Shown: positions 11,147 through 22,710 of the stretch, in pieces
Layout of the letters: every line of letters begins with the position of its first letter
Numbering within the stretch: the stretch's first letter is position 1
Origin: Prunella strophiata
Lineage: Eukaryota; Chordata; Aves; Passeriformes; Prunellidae
Direction of reading: 5' to 3'
Assembly: GCA_036583965.1 (NCBI GenBank)
Contig: JAZBQD010000015.1
Coordinates: 65,130,330-65,194,329, forward strand
Length of the DNA: 64,000 bases
Notes under the pieces: generated by a model
What the model saw: the letters and a program-made list of their open reading frames with translations, nothing else
Told to the model about the DNA's origin: nothing
The model's database searches: none
Translations under genes and position numbers: made by a program

Positions 11147-14100
11147 TCACTAGCAGAAGAAGCATTATGATGACTGCCTTAATCATCACGCCCTCTCAGA
11201 ACTGAGGAATCTGACAATTTAAAATTAAGATAAATGTTGAGCTGTGGCTATGGGAACCAGTGGAAGTGCCCCTAGGGTTCTGTTTTCAAATTGCCACCAC
11301 AATTATATTTCCACCATGAATGTACTATCTTTGTAGTGTGCTTGATTTTTTTTTCTTTTCCATTTTCATCTTTCTCTTTCTTTTCCTCTCCCCTTTCCTC
11401 TTCATTTTCCTTTCACAGCAGTAGTAGTATGACCTTTATCTTTAAAACTATCAAACAGCAAAATCTGCAGCTCATCACACAAATGATGTTTTGGATTACA
11501 TGAGAACAGATGCTTCATACAAGAACTGTTTGGAATACCTCTAGTTGCTGGCTTACCAATGTCTTATGTTGATGTATTATGAAAAACACTATTTTTTTTT
11601 TAACTGAGGCAATGAAAAACATCTACTTTCTGAGTTACAACAAAAATGAAAGAATTAGCCACACCTAATTAGAAGTAGGAAGTACTGATCTAATGCAATT
11701 AAACTCCGGATAAGAAGCTAATTATTTATAAGTTACTTTTTCCTCCCTAAACCCATAACACTCTGTGCTGGAGTTATAATCACAGTAGCTTACCTGCCAT
11801 TACCCATTTCTGCAATTTTGTCTTCCTTAGAGAAGTAGAAATACAAATCATTAATGAATCTCCAGTGCTCTCTAAATTGTGTAATTGCACAGTAATGAAC
11901 TCAGTACCTAAACAGATGTCAGAGTGGCTGTTTCTTTTCATCTCCAGGGGCCAAGGCCCTGAATATTAAGGCCTTGCTGGCAAGCAGCAGAGCCAGCATC
12001 ACAGTGCCTCTGAGCCAAGTCTTTCCCATCAGTAGGAATATAGGGGTCAAACAGGAAGGAAGAGCTCAGGAAAAAAATGGGTCAGGCAAACAAAAGCTCA
12101 AGTAGAGGGTTTAGGGGAAGCAGAGTTTTACAGTGTTATGTGCAAAAGAAAGGAACTAGAAAATGAAAAGCAATGGATTTTGCTAGAAACTCTGAGAATG
12201 GAGAAGAGGAATGAAAGCAGCAAGGGAGCTTTGTGATTTCAGCATCTGTGTCTTCAGTACCTGGGGCTTTCTGAATCAGTAGCAATGCTGATTTGAAGCA
12301 AACTTCAAGGAACTTGAATGTAAAATTGGATGCTGCTTCTGTATCAAAATTTCGAGCTCAGGAGGCCTTTGTTTGTTATTACTCTTTTTCAGTTTCAATG
12401 GTTGCATTTAATGTTTGTGTCTCATTCTCTATCTCTGACTTAAAAAGCAAAACAAAAAAAAAAACCTGTGAAAATAGCTTTAAAGGTAAAATGAACAGTT
12501 TCCTGCTGTAAGTCAGATGAGTTGCCCAAGTACTGAAGTGAGAACCTGCCCAGAGATAGGGCAGAGGTTGCAAGTATGTGATTAAGAGAGGTCTTGCTGT
12601 GCTGAGTGATTGATTTTGTACTACTTTTACCTGTTAATACTTTGGTTAATACTGTGTTTTAAAAAGGGCAAAAATCTATAAGCTAAAAAGAAGTCATTTG
12701 TGTGGCACTGGAGTTGGTTGTGTTCATGCTGAACTTTAAAGTTATGGCAAATTACTGAAAATTCACAAGACAGCATATTTTTTTGTAAAGCATTAGCAGA
12801 ATTCAGAATCAGAATAATTTAGAAGCATGAAAATTACACAGTTTGGTTAATTTCTTTTAAAACAAGTTTTTTTTTTTTTTTCTCAAGGAATTTCAGCTTA
12901 GTAAGGATGGAGACAGAAAGGAGATTTTGTAAGATGGGAGCATATTGTTAAGGGAAGATAAATCCAGTGGATTGGCTTCAAGGCTAAAGGGATTACACCT
13001 TTCTAATCTGCCAGATGCAAGGCTGCTGTAGTTCCTGGCTTCACAGCCCAGGATGAGATGCTGAGCATTCATTCCACAGATGTAAATGCTCACTGAGCAC
13101 CCACTCAGCCAGCCTTGCTGAGGAGCAGAGGAGAAGGGCAATACCTTGAGCAGCACCTGCATGCACAAACAGCAGCTCACAAATGTGGGGCAGCACTGAG
13201 AGCTCCATCCTCGATGCAAACACCTCCACTCCACAGAAAACAGGACTACAATTGAGAAGATGCTGTGGTGACTGTGGTGATCAGAGCTTGACCAGCCAAG
13301 CTGACCAGCAGCCTGCTTACATGGGACCGGTCACTTTTCTCACCTTTCTCATGTGCATCCTGAGTGAAATTCATCCTGCACATGAATTCACCTCTTTCCT
13401 TTCTCTTGTCTCCTCACAGGTACCCCTGCTTTTTCCTTGCATTGCTTCTGGTTTTGCTAAGTCCATACTTAAATGTCCCAAGGCTACCACAGTAGTTTGG
13501 ACCTTACACAGACTTACTGATATAGTTTCTTAGCCGGTGTTGGCCTTGCAAGGTTGTTCTCACCCAAGAGACCCTAATACTCCTCCTTCAGAGCTCTGTG
13601 ATATTTGGCCATTGCTCATGTATCTCTACCATAAGTACCTGTGAATTCCAGCAATCCCTCTGGGCATGCTCTATAGCATATTTTAGCTGCTTTTGCCTTA
13701 ATCTTTTATGTCCAGCAACTTCTGTCACATCCTGTGATTTTTGTGTTCTCCTCTCTTAGCTAAGCCTCAGGCCTGTGCCTGCTCCTCTCTGCATCCTTTG
13801 GCAACAGTGTGATACTGAGCACAGTGAAGATGAGACAGGGATGTGTTCATCTCACAGAACCTGAGTTATTTAATGAGTTAAGTGGTGGGAAAAGCTGCAC
13901 CATGGCTAGCAGTCTGAGATCAGCTGCAGGCTACCTCAGAGACCACAGCTCCTTGCTTGGCTTTGCTCCTGTTTTAGCCTGAGCTAGCTTGCTTGGATTA
14001 GCCACCCCAAGTTGTTTTATTTCCTAAGGACAAGCAAATCTGCCTTTTCCTCTGTCTGAAAGGGGAAGGCAGCAGACTTGAGGGAGGATCTTGCTGGTCT

Positions 14101-16917
14101 TAGAAAATTTTCTGTCTGCTTTTCAGAGTTTTCTCATCTACAAGGACATCTGGGACAATGAAATTTTTTTGACAGGTGATTAAATATCATTAGCTATTGT
14201 TAGTGTTAATTAAAAGCATTTGTAAATGAAGAAAAGCACGCTTAGTTCCCCAGTGGGCATATTTTGCATGACAGTTTTGCAAGACAGTATTTTTTTAATG
14301 ATCTTTATGCAGATAAGGTGAAATCTATGAGGACAACGTCTTTATTGAGTCAAGATTTGTTCCTTGGTATTTTATTAGAACATGCTTTGCTGCAGGCTTT
14401 ATTCTGGTGAAGAATTCCAGATTAGTCTTGCTTCAAAACTTAGTTCAGCATCTTGTGTCCTACAGCAGGCTTCCATCACCATTTATTAACATATTTTTTC
14501 CCTATTATAATTTTCTCTTTAATTTCAAGGTTATAGGGAGAAGGCTGCTGGCTGCCTGCTCTGCTTTCTGAGGTGTCCCTAGGATTGGATGAGGACTGTG
14601 GATCATCCCTGGCAGCAGGGAAAGAAATCTGCAATACAATTTTCCATGCCTTCTCTGAAGGAAGCAAATGGGCCAGCTGAGATGTTCTGGTGTCAGAGCA
14701 GAGCATGGAAGTGTAACCACAATGTTAGCTTTAGTTACACTTCACACAGCTCAGGGAGCCAATTCTGGCCAGCAAAGAAATCTTGGTTACATGGTGCAGG
14801 AAGAAAAAACAACATATGTTTGGTTTTAGTGATCCCAGTTTTCCTTTACTTAGGAATACTCAGTGCTTTTATATGTCCCAGTCCTTGGCTGCAAAATGAA
14901 AATTCACCCTCTCTCCTGTTATTGCAGTCATCCTGCTGTGGTCTGTGTTCCCTTCTCATGTAATGCTGGGTCAAGTCTTTTGCTTCAGTCCAGTAGCCCT
15001 GGCCATTAAGTGATATCCACACGTACTGCCTTCTTCCTATCCCCTCATTTGCTCTTCTTTCCTCTCCACAGGGACATTTTCAGAGAATGCAAAATTCCTT
15101 CTCTCTCTGTGCTACTTGCCATGCTTTAGCAAAACAAGTGATATGTGAAATTATAAATATTATTAAAAAAAGTTTAGCTAAAAGTCCATTTTAGTTTATT
15201 TGGTTGGGGTTTTTTAACTTTTTTTTAACTTTTGAAGCATGGGCAGGGAATTAACCCAGAGTCTACCCTCCTTCCTCCCAAAAAAGGGAGATACTAAACC
15301 CAAAAATGAATGTTTGGCTTAGCATAGCTGTTAAGTCTCCTCCCCCTGGCTACCACACCGAAGTTTCACATGCAGTGGCTGCTTTCATTACATACACATC
15401 AATACACATGTATGTTAACAGGCACTGCAACACTTCCCCTGGCTGCCATTTGGGAGCACATCTGAAGCCCATTTTGATGTTGGAGAAGGTATTGTAATGA
15501 TGGGTGATACATCTCCCAGCACATTCAGTACAACGCTGGCAGTGTGAATTTTTGCTGCCAAAACCTGTGTACCAGACTTGCTCTGAGCTACAGATGGGGG
15601 AGGACTGAGAGCAGTTCTGAAGATGTTTGTGGAAAGTTTGAGGATTTTTAAATACTGGAAAATTGCAGTGGTTTGGTGCAGGAGGAATGTTCAAAGCAAA
15701 CAGAGGTGGGTGTGGTAATTGTTGAGGGTTATTTATCACAACAGGACCTAGAAGCCTTTTTTTAAACCACTGTTCAGCTATGGTATGGAAGGTCTAAACT
15801 CTTAAGAGTCATGCATGAGGCACGATAGTTTGAGCCTGCTTTCTGCTCTTGCCCCTCCAGCCTCCCAATGGAGAGGAGAGAAGAAAGCCCCTCACCATTT
15901 GCTCTCCAAGTGTAACTTCAGACAGGTGGAAGATGGCAAGAGGAAGAGTGGGGAAAGAAGGGCATGGGCAGGGTGCAGGAGTAAGCCTTCTCTGGGACAC
16001 AGGTGGAAGATGTTTCTGCAGGGCTACACAGCTATGTTCTACAGGAGACTAAGGCTGGTAGCTGGGAGGATGGCATGGAAAGGCAATTATGTTTTTTTCA
16101 AAAACCCCTGTCACTCACGGGTTACACCAAAATGGGAGTCCTTGCATACCCAGCCTGTCATGAATGAGCGAAAAGTCCTGATAAGGTATTGATCTTAGCA
16201 CATCAGAAAATTAGGGCACAGCTCAGGAGGAATGTTTCGTGCGGTTAGGTAGGAGTAATGTGTCACAGCTGAGGTTGTGGAGCTGGAAACCTGGCCAGTT
16301 TAGGAGCATCACATGTTAAACATGAGTCAACAATCCCAGACTATATAGAAAAATGTCATGTTCCAGTATATAAACAGGAGTAGATCCTGTAGGACATGGG
16401 AAGCAACCCTTCCTCTTTGAAACACAGTTTGCAAGGGATGCATCCCACTCAGCTGGGATGGGGTGTCCCTTAGCACCACATGTTGGAAGCAGAGCAGGGG
16501 GCAGCTGGGTGGGACAGGGATGGCTAAGGTGTCTCAGATCTGTATGGAACGTGCGACCTGTGAGAGGCAAGCTGAGGAATTCAGGAGCTCTTCAGATCCT
16601 GATAGGGAGGTGTAAAGGGACATTTTCAAAAACACAGGCTTCTGTACCAAGAAATAATCTCTTACTGTGTCTGTGATGGATGGGAGATAAAATAGTGGTT
16701 TAAATTGCAGTAAAGGAGATAGAATAAACAAAGAAATAAGTGTAGACATGCTGAGACACTGAAATTGATTGCACAAGAGGGTCATGGAGTCTTTGCTAGT
16801 GAAGGTGTTGGAGGTTCAGTTCAGGTAAAATAGGCCCATGTACTTTGATTTTGAAGGCCTTCAAAAACTTTTATATTCCCCATTTTCCTACGTCCTCTTA
16901 ACACTGTTGTGTGTGTG

Positions 16918-16923
16918 AATTCT
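16918..16923. repeat. Target-site duplication, left copy
   Basis: AATTCT directly precedes the TGTCAG start of the LTR. An identical hexamer follows its end at 17533-17538. Confidence 0.85.
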
Positions 16924-17327
16924 TGTCAGAACCTAGGACATCCCTCTGGCTGCCCTGGATGGCTTGAGACCGACCCTGGCAGGGGGCTCAAAGGCCTTGG
17001 CACAGAGCCCAAGACCCCCTGTGCCTTTGATTTTGATTCATGGAAAAAATTACCAACCTTATATGAAGAGTTACAAGCCACAAAAATTAAGTAGAGTAAT
17101 AATTAGTTTATCACAGGGTGAAAAAGTAGAATTTTGGGGTTTTTTAGAATAAGAGTTCGGGGGTCAAGATGGAGGAATTTGGGCATGTTCTGTCCTTCTT
17201 TCTCCTTCTTAGCCTCCATCTTCTGGGTGATGGTGGCACTTTTGGATTGGTTTAGAGTAGAGTTGGACTGTGTAACATAGGTGTTAGGTATTGGAAAGTA
17301 ACTATAAATAATGAACGTAGTTTTTAG

Positions 17328-17335
17328 TATAAAAA
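17328..17335 (+). promoter_or_regulatory. LTR TATA box
   Basis: TATAAAAA lies about 80 bp upstream of the LTR polyadenylation signal, the usual position of the retroviral core promoter at the U3/R boundary. Whether it is still active cannot be judged. Confidence 0.65.
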
Positions 17336-17414
17336 GACAGTGGGCAGTGTGCCATGGACTGACCTGCTGAACAGACCTTGGCTGGTCAGGGAGAAAATTT
17401 GTTAGATAAGGAAA

Positions 17415-17420
17415 AATAAA
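17415..17420 (+). terminator. LTR polyadenylation signal
   Basis: AATAAA within GAAAAATAAACAACC, downstream of the TATA box and upstream of a U5-like segment of about 110 bp. It fits the R region of the LTR. Confidence 0.65.
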
Positions 17421-17532
17421 CAACCTTGGAAACTGCACAAGAAGACTCCTGACTCCTTCTTTGATTCTCGGGCTCAGGACACAGAGACTCTCAAGATCGG
17501 GGTCATCTCGAGCTCCTGAGAGACCAGTGACA

Positions 17533-17538
17533 AATTCT
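17533..17538. repeat. Target-site duplication, right copy
   Basis: AATTCT immediately follows the TGACA end of the LTR and is identical to the hexamer at 16918-16923. Confidence 0.85.
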
Positions 17539-20500
17539 GTACTAGAGATATAGTTTGGTAAAACAGTAGGTGATTGGAACATATGAAATCTAAGAATGTC
17601 AACTGAAAACAGCTTTTTGGGTAAAGTGTGAGGAGTGTAAAACTGAGACAGAGGACTAGTAATGTAAATGAAAACTGTAAAATAGAAAAGGAAAATGGTA
17701 GAGATGTGTTATTTGCTTTGTTCCTCAATGTGCTGCCTTTTTGGTCAGAAGGAAGTCATTAATGTGAATTTGAGGCTTAAGGCAGCACTAACCTTCTTGT
17801 GAACACTGAGTGGCCTTTTTGAAGGTTCAGCCTGCAGAAACGGAATCCTCGGGAGTGCTTTTTCCTGAGTGAGGGACAAAGAAGAAAGAAATGTTTGCTT
17901 CCTTTGCACACTGGCCTGTAGGGCCCTGCTTCATTTTCCTTGAAGGAAAGGAGCTGTCTGTATAGGAAACAGCTGGAGCCTTGTTGAGAAAGCCACGCAA
18001 GTAAATAACAGCAGAGAAAGAGCAGACCTGCAGGACAGCTGAATGATGTTTAAAAAGGAAACCAAAGGTGTGACATTGGCATACTAGGATGGCCAGAAGG
18101 CAGGTGCAAGAGAAAAGATGAAAACTACTACCTGTCCACATAATGCCCATAGTCTGAGAGCAGTACTTGATGTCTGGGGAGCAAGTATGAATTCTTGGAG
18201 GTCAGGAGTATGAACACTTTAGCTTATGGTCAAAAAGTTGGTTCACTGACAGTAGTGATTTATTTGCATCAATAGATTTGGAAGGATACATGAGCATGTT
18301 TTCTATTCAGGTAAGCCAGGTAGAAGCAAGCAATAGAAAGCAAAGTTAGCAACAAAAGGATGCATTGAGTGGAAAAGTGTCACATCTCTATATTTAAGAC
18401 AGTGGAAGAACAGAAAAGTGAAAAATATGTGATAGGAGATAATAATGATGTCACCTTGTAGAAACTACAGTAAGATGCCTAATATCCCCCTAAAATATAT
18501 ATGAGAGAGAATACAGAAAAGGGATTTCGACTACTTATGATATTTTTGTTTGGGACACTGTCAGCTTTTCTAGTTGGCAGGCTCTGGGGCTGCTGCAGGG
18601 CCTGCTGTTTCTGATTGTTCAGTAACTCCTTGGTAGTGAGGGTACCAGTGCAAATGCCCAACCTCATATGCATCAGAAGTGCAAGAGTTGGCTGACCCTG
18701 AGATAAGTTTGCCTCGCCATCTGTCAGTTGCTGCCAGCCCTGGAAGAGTGCAGATGACCACACGCTTTTACATGGCCGGCAGTTTGAACGTGGGATTTCA
18801 CATCGGAGAGCACTGCCTGGGTAGTGACACCCTGTCTGGAGCTTTGTGACCTGCTGTCCTCAAGGATTTCAGTGCATAGCTGAACATCAGCTTTGCTGGG
18901 CTAGCTCTTCACTTCTTTGATGTAAAGGTCTCCCTGCATTTTACATTTTACATGTTACTCTCCTCTCTGGACAGTCAAGAAATACATTAAGAGAATCTGG
19001 TGCACATTTGCCCTTGTGCCAGAGGTCAATTCAGTTGGCTCCTTCAGTTGCTCAGCTCCTTCTCATTTCAGCATGGAAGATACCTTGGGACCATAGCAGT
19101 ATGAGGAGTCAGTGTAAGGATTTGGTGTGATTCATTTTGAAAAGACCAAGTGAAAATCTGCTAACCAGCCTGCCAGTGGGTGAAATGAAACTCCCAACAC
19201 GTAGGGTTTTGTGTCTTGAAAAAAAATGGAATCAGATGGAAAAAAAAAAAAAATTGTGCTGAGGGTCCAGCCCCAAACGCATTTCCCAGCAGGGTTTTTA
19301 ACCATGTGAACAAAACCACCTATCCTCTCAGACAAAAAATGTCATGCCAATCCAAGGCCCTTCGAAGGGAAAGTGCAGGAGAGCTGCTACAATTAGTGCG
19401 CAATCTCATTAGCCTGTACCATTTCCCCCCTGTAGGCACTTGCTTGATTTGATTATGGCAGTAAAGATATAGTACAGTTTGAAAAGACAGACCAGTCCTG
19501 GATTATTTGAGCTCACAAAAGCTGTTCCCTGTGGATCAGACACCTATTTCTATTGTTTCCTTAAGGCAAAAAAACCATCAGAAGTGCCTTTATTGGCAGC
19601 AGTTGCTTCATGCCGGGAACCTGTCATGATTAATATACACAACATTCCCCTCCCCGCCTCCTGCTTTCAAAAAGTAACCAGCATAAAAGTATTATTCAAT
19701 TAGTACCCAGTCAGAAACCTCAGGTTGTCTGAAGTTGTTACTAAGAAGACAGTGGTTATTAATGGTGTACCAAGCTGCGTGTTTCAGTAGAACTTTGGAA
19801 ATGATACAGATGTGTTTATTTACAGATGACTGGTTAATTTTGCTTTGAATCACTAAGTAATCTGCAGAAAACATATGTAGCAAGTATCTTAGGTACAATT
19901 GATTCATTGTTCCTTTAATTATTCAGTTTGCCTTCATTTCATGTTGTCAGGTTTTTGGCTGCTGTTATTAATAAAAGCAAACTGAAAACCCATGCAGCTG
20001 AAGATATAATTTCTTTAGCATATTTCAAATAGGCAGGGGATTCATCTTTTGTTGAAATGGATTGATTTACTGCAACTACTGTCTAATGCACTACTATAGA
20101 ATAAGTTAAAACCTTATAAAAATTTTAATCACTCCTGTGAGGAAAGCACATTCAAGTTGTTTGCAATATCTGTGTAGAATTATCTCACTCTTTTTTGGTT
20201 GCTGGAATGGAGAGAAAATATCACTGCTAGAAATTCATCGTAATTTCAAACAATAAACTGAAACAGTATCAGTTAAAGCTAATGAAAAAAAGCAGCACTG
20301 TAATTTGTCACCTCTCAGTTAGAGATGATGAGTTAAAATGTCAATGTGTCCCCGTTTGCCAGCTATTGCAGACTGACGATAGTTAATCTCCTAACTAAAC
20401 ACATGCAAAAAACCCCCACCAAGATCCCAACTAGTTATACCAGCACCTGGTACAATTCCTTTTTGACCAAGTATGTTGTTATCTGTAAAATGCTTTATTT

Positions 20501-20941
20501 CCCAATTTTCTCCCTAAGTCAGAATTTTTTTATATAGCTATTTTGCATCATAAATTTAGAGATCTGAACATTCTCAGGAATGTAGTCTTACTCTGAGACT
20601 GTTCCTTGGTCTGCTCCTCAGACAATTTCACTTTAAAAGAGTTATTGTTTTCTGCTTAATGACTTTCCTATCCCAGGAAAGATTCTAGCAGAGATTATGT
20701 ACTGTGTAAAATCAAAAATAGTTCTGATCTTAAAGCCATACAAACAAGCAGAGGCATCCTTTTTTCTCATCACATAAATCTTGTGGAGATAGAAAACTGT
20801 AGAGATTTGGGATAAAAAAAAAAAATATTATTTACAAAAATGCTGTGCATTTTTTCCCAAGAAAGTTTTCACTCTGTCTCTCCAAAAGTACAATTGGTGC
20901 TGCTGTTTACTGCTCTAATTTGAACTGGATTTATTTTGTAG
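17539..20941. other. Non-coding flank or intron
   Basis: No supported exon. A CAG|GTAAGC donor-like site occurs at 18311, but the only acceptor in reach lacks a pyrimidine tract. The last 25 bases lead into the acceptor TTATTTTGTAG of the next candidate exon. Confidence 0.6.
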
Positions 20942-21123
20942 CTATCCGTTGAACAACAGCGATCTGCATCCGTTCAACATCGAGGAGAATGGTGGAACTC
21001 CATACACCACAAAAATGGCTGCAAGGCACCACCACCACCATCGGCATCACCACCACCACGCCAATTATGGTGCCCTTGCTCCCGAAAGCAAGGACATTGT
21101 TACTGCAGTTCCAAATCCAACCA
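20942..21123 (+). CDS. Histidine-tract exon (exon B), unidentified gene
   Basis: The acceptor TTATTTTGTAG is followed by 182 nt ending at CCA|GTAAGT, whose intron side is perfect; a second donor, CAG|GTTTGT, would extend the exon to 21172. Two frames are open. The frame with one leading base reads YPLNNSDLHPFNIEENGG, then MAAR and a histidine tract (21027-21059: five His, one Arg, five His), then ANYGALAPESKDIV. Its codon use and composition look genuinely coding. The other frame gives a Pro-rich, Cys- and Trp-rich peptide that looks out of frame. The coding-like frame has phase 2 at entry. With the first donor it leaves in phase 1, which runs into a stop in exon C at 34378. With the second donor it leaves in phase 2 and joins exon C in frame. 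An unseen intervening exon is also possible. I do not recognise the protein; the histidine run could be a metal-binding or disordered linker, but that is speculation. Confidence 0.6.
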
Positions 21124-21172
21124 GTAAGTCCACTGCAGTGATTGTTAATTTCAGTGACTGTGCTGCTTTCAG

Positions 21173-22243
21173 GTTTGTCTCAGGGCAAGGAGGCAAAGGA
21201 AAGGAAAGGAAAACAGTGTGCATTTCGGTTGTCCTCCTTGGAGAATGTGCTTCCTGTTATTATTTGCTAGGTTTGTAGCATGTGCAAATGAGACAAGATT
21301 TGCAATTTCCTTGGTTTGCTACAGGGTTGTGGGATTTGGTGTTAGGTGGGTGTTCCATAGCTGAACAAATACCCCATTAGTCACAGATACTGACTCTCTA
21401 ACCACTTGGCACAGGCTCCTTTTTCGTTGTTACTATTTGTTTGTATAGTTTCACAAGCCTACCCTCATCTGCTATTGTCTTTTGCTGATCTGTCCAGCTG
21501 GCCCTCAGCCCTCATTGTTTGGATCTTGTGTTCATGTCTGGGCACAGGCAGCAAAAATTTTGGAGCCCTGGACATACAGCATCTTGCTCTTAGTTTGGGT
21601 AATCAGAATAATTGCAAGCTTTAGCTGCCAAGACTGGACTATTCTTGCTTCCTTAGTGGACAAATTCTTGGTTTGTAGAAAGCAACGAGGAGAGAAGCCT
21701 ATCCATTCCTGATGCAGTCTTGGGGAGTCTGGGTGGAAGTCTCTGCTGCTGAATGTGTACAGGCATTTTTAAGGGTATGGAGCCTGGCCAAATATTTCAC
21801 ACAGGAACTGGAAGAGAAACTTCCCTGTCATTGAGCAGTCCTACTTCATGCTCTCCAGATTTACAATCTCTGCACTCTGCAGTGTGTCAGATGCTGAAGC
21901 TGTGTAAGAATATCAGATGATGGGCAAAACAAGATATGATCAATTATATTCCTTGTCTCTAGGAAACAATGAGCTCTTCCCTTGCCCAGTTTTTGCCTTC
22001 ATAACTGTAAATGACCCTGAGATAGCTATCCATTACGGAATCTTTCACCCTGGTCAGTCAACCTGATAATTTTCAAATTCCTGAAACCAGGGTCTTGGAC
22101 TGTCCTGGGTGACCCTGACTGTAAGCTGTCCCACCTCAGCAGTACCTGCACAGGCGTCTATCTGGACAAGCACTTTATTTCAGAAGATCAAAACCATTTT
22201 CTTTCATTTTCTTTCCCCAAGAGAGTGAGACAGGTTTTAGGCA
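21173..22243. other. Intron start, no other feature
   Basis: Downstream of exon B. The exon B frame stays open without splicing to a TAG ending at 21278, so intron retention would add about 50 codons beyond the first donor. Nothing else was identified. Confidence 0.55.
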
Positions 22244-22710
22244 TTTGCATCTCGGCCCTGCTCTGTCCCCCCGGAGGGCAGTGCCGGCTGTGCGGCTGCG
22301 GGGCCGGGCCTCGGCCGGCGCTGCCAGGGCCGCCCTCAGGCCGGGCTGGCCGCAGGGGCTCGGGGGATGCTGGCAAGGCTGTGCTGGAAAACCTCTCCCG
22401 GCTCTCAGCCCGGCACCGTGGGAGGCGGTGACCTTTCTGGGGGGTGTGCCAGCCCATATTTTCCTTTCCCAAATTAGAGCTGGAGCATGCCAGGAAATTC
22501 ATTCAGAGCCAGCTCTGCTGCTGCTGAGTGTCCCGGCCCAGAAGGCACCGCCGGCCCTGCTTGCCCCGGCCCCCTCTCGGGGCTCCCCCCATCCAGCCAC
22601 AGCTCCGTGTCGGACTCCCCTCCCGGTGCCCCCGCTTCATTCCCCCAGTGCTGCTGGTCTGCAGCTCCCCACCGCCCTGCCCTGGGCCCACCTGCAGGAC
22701 AGGAGGTAAT
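22244..22710. promoter_or_regulatory. CpG-rich island inside a large intron
   Basis: This segment stands out from its AT-rich surroundings by high GC and many CpG dinucleotides, densest at about 22252-22435, where I count roughly twenty CpGs in under 200 bp. Both strands have open frames of 60-150 codons here, but that is expected in GC-rich DNA, and the translations (Pro, Ala, Gly-rich) resemble no family. It may be an intragenic CpG island or alternative promoter for a shorter isoform starting after exon B. No TATA box or clear first exon was found. A strong GTAATT-type donor follows GGACAGGAG at 22706, which could mark the end of a first exon, but this is weak evidence. Confidence 0.45.

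Larger units (their letters stand above)
7721..16917. other. Non-coding flank or intron
   Basis: About 9 kb with no supported exon of the + strand gene. It contains a T-rich low-complexity tract near 8.4 kb, a 172-codon open frame lacking an ATG at its start (9440-9955) that I do not accept as a gene, and a short lysine-rich minus-strand open frame described separately. No transposon end was recognised. Confidence 0.55.
16924..17532 (+). mobile_element. Solo LTR of an endogenous retrovirus
   Basis: A 609-bp element begins with TGTCA and ends with TGACA, a perfect 5-bp inverted terminal repeat with the canonical TG...CA ends. It is flanked on both sides by the hexamer AATTCT, the expected target-site duplication. 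Inside, a TATAAAAA box at 17328-17335 lies upstream of an AATAAA signal at 17415-17420, which fixes the orientation as + and gives a U3-R-U5 layout. No gag, pol or env sequence flanks it, so it is a solo LTR left by recombination between two LTRs. A 6-bp duplication is typical of alpha/beta-type (ERVK-like) integrases; this class assignment is inference. Minus-strand open frames crossing it (for example 17103-17582) are not retroviral genes. Confidence 0.85.

Noticed and set aside
17103..17582. 159-codon minus-strand frame
   Set aside because: It crosses the solo LTR and its right border, so it is antisense to a retroviral LTR and not a gene.
18252..18310. Segment before a CAG|GTAAGC donor, open in one frame
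   Set aside because: The only acceptor (CTGACAG) has no pyrimidine tract.
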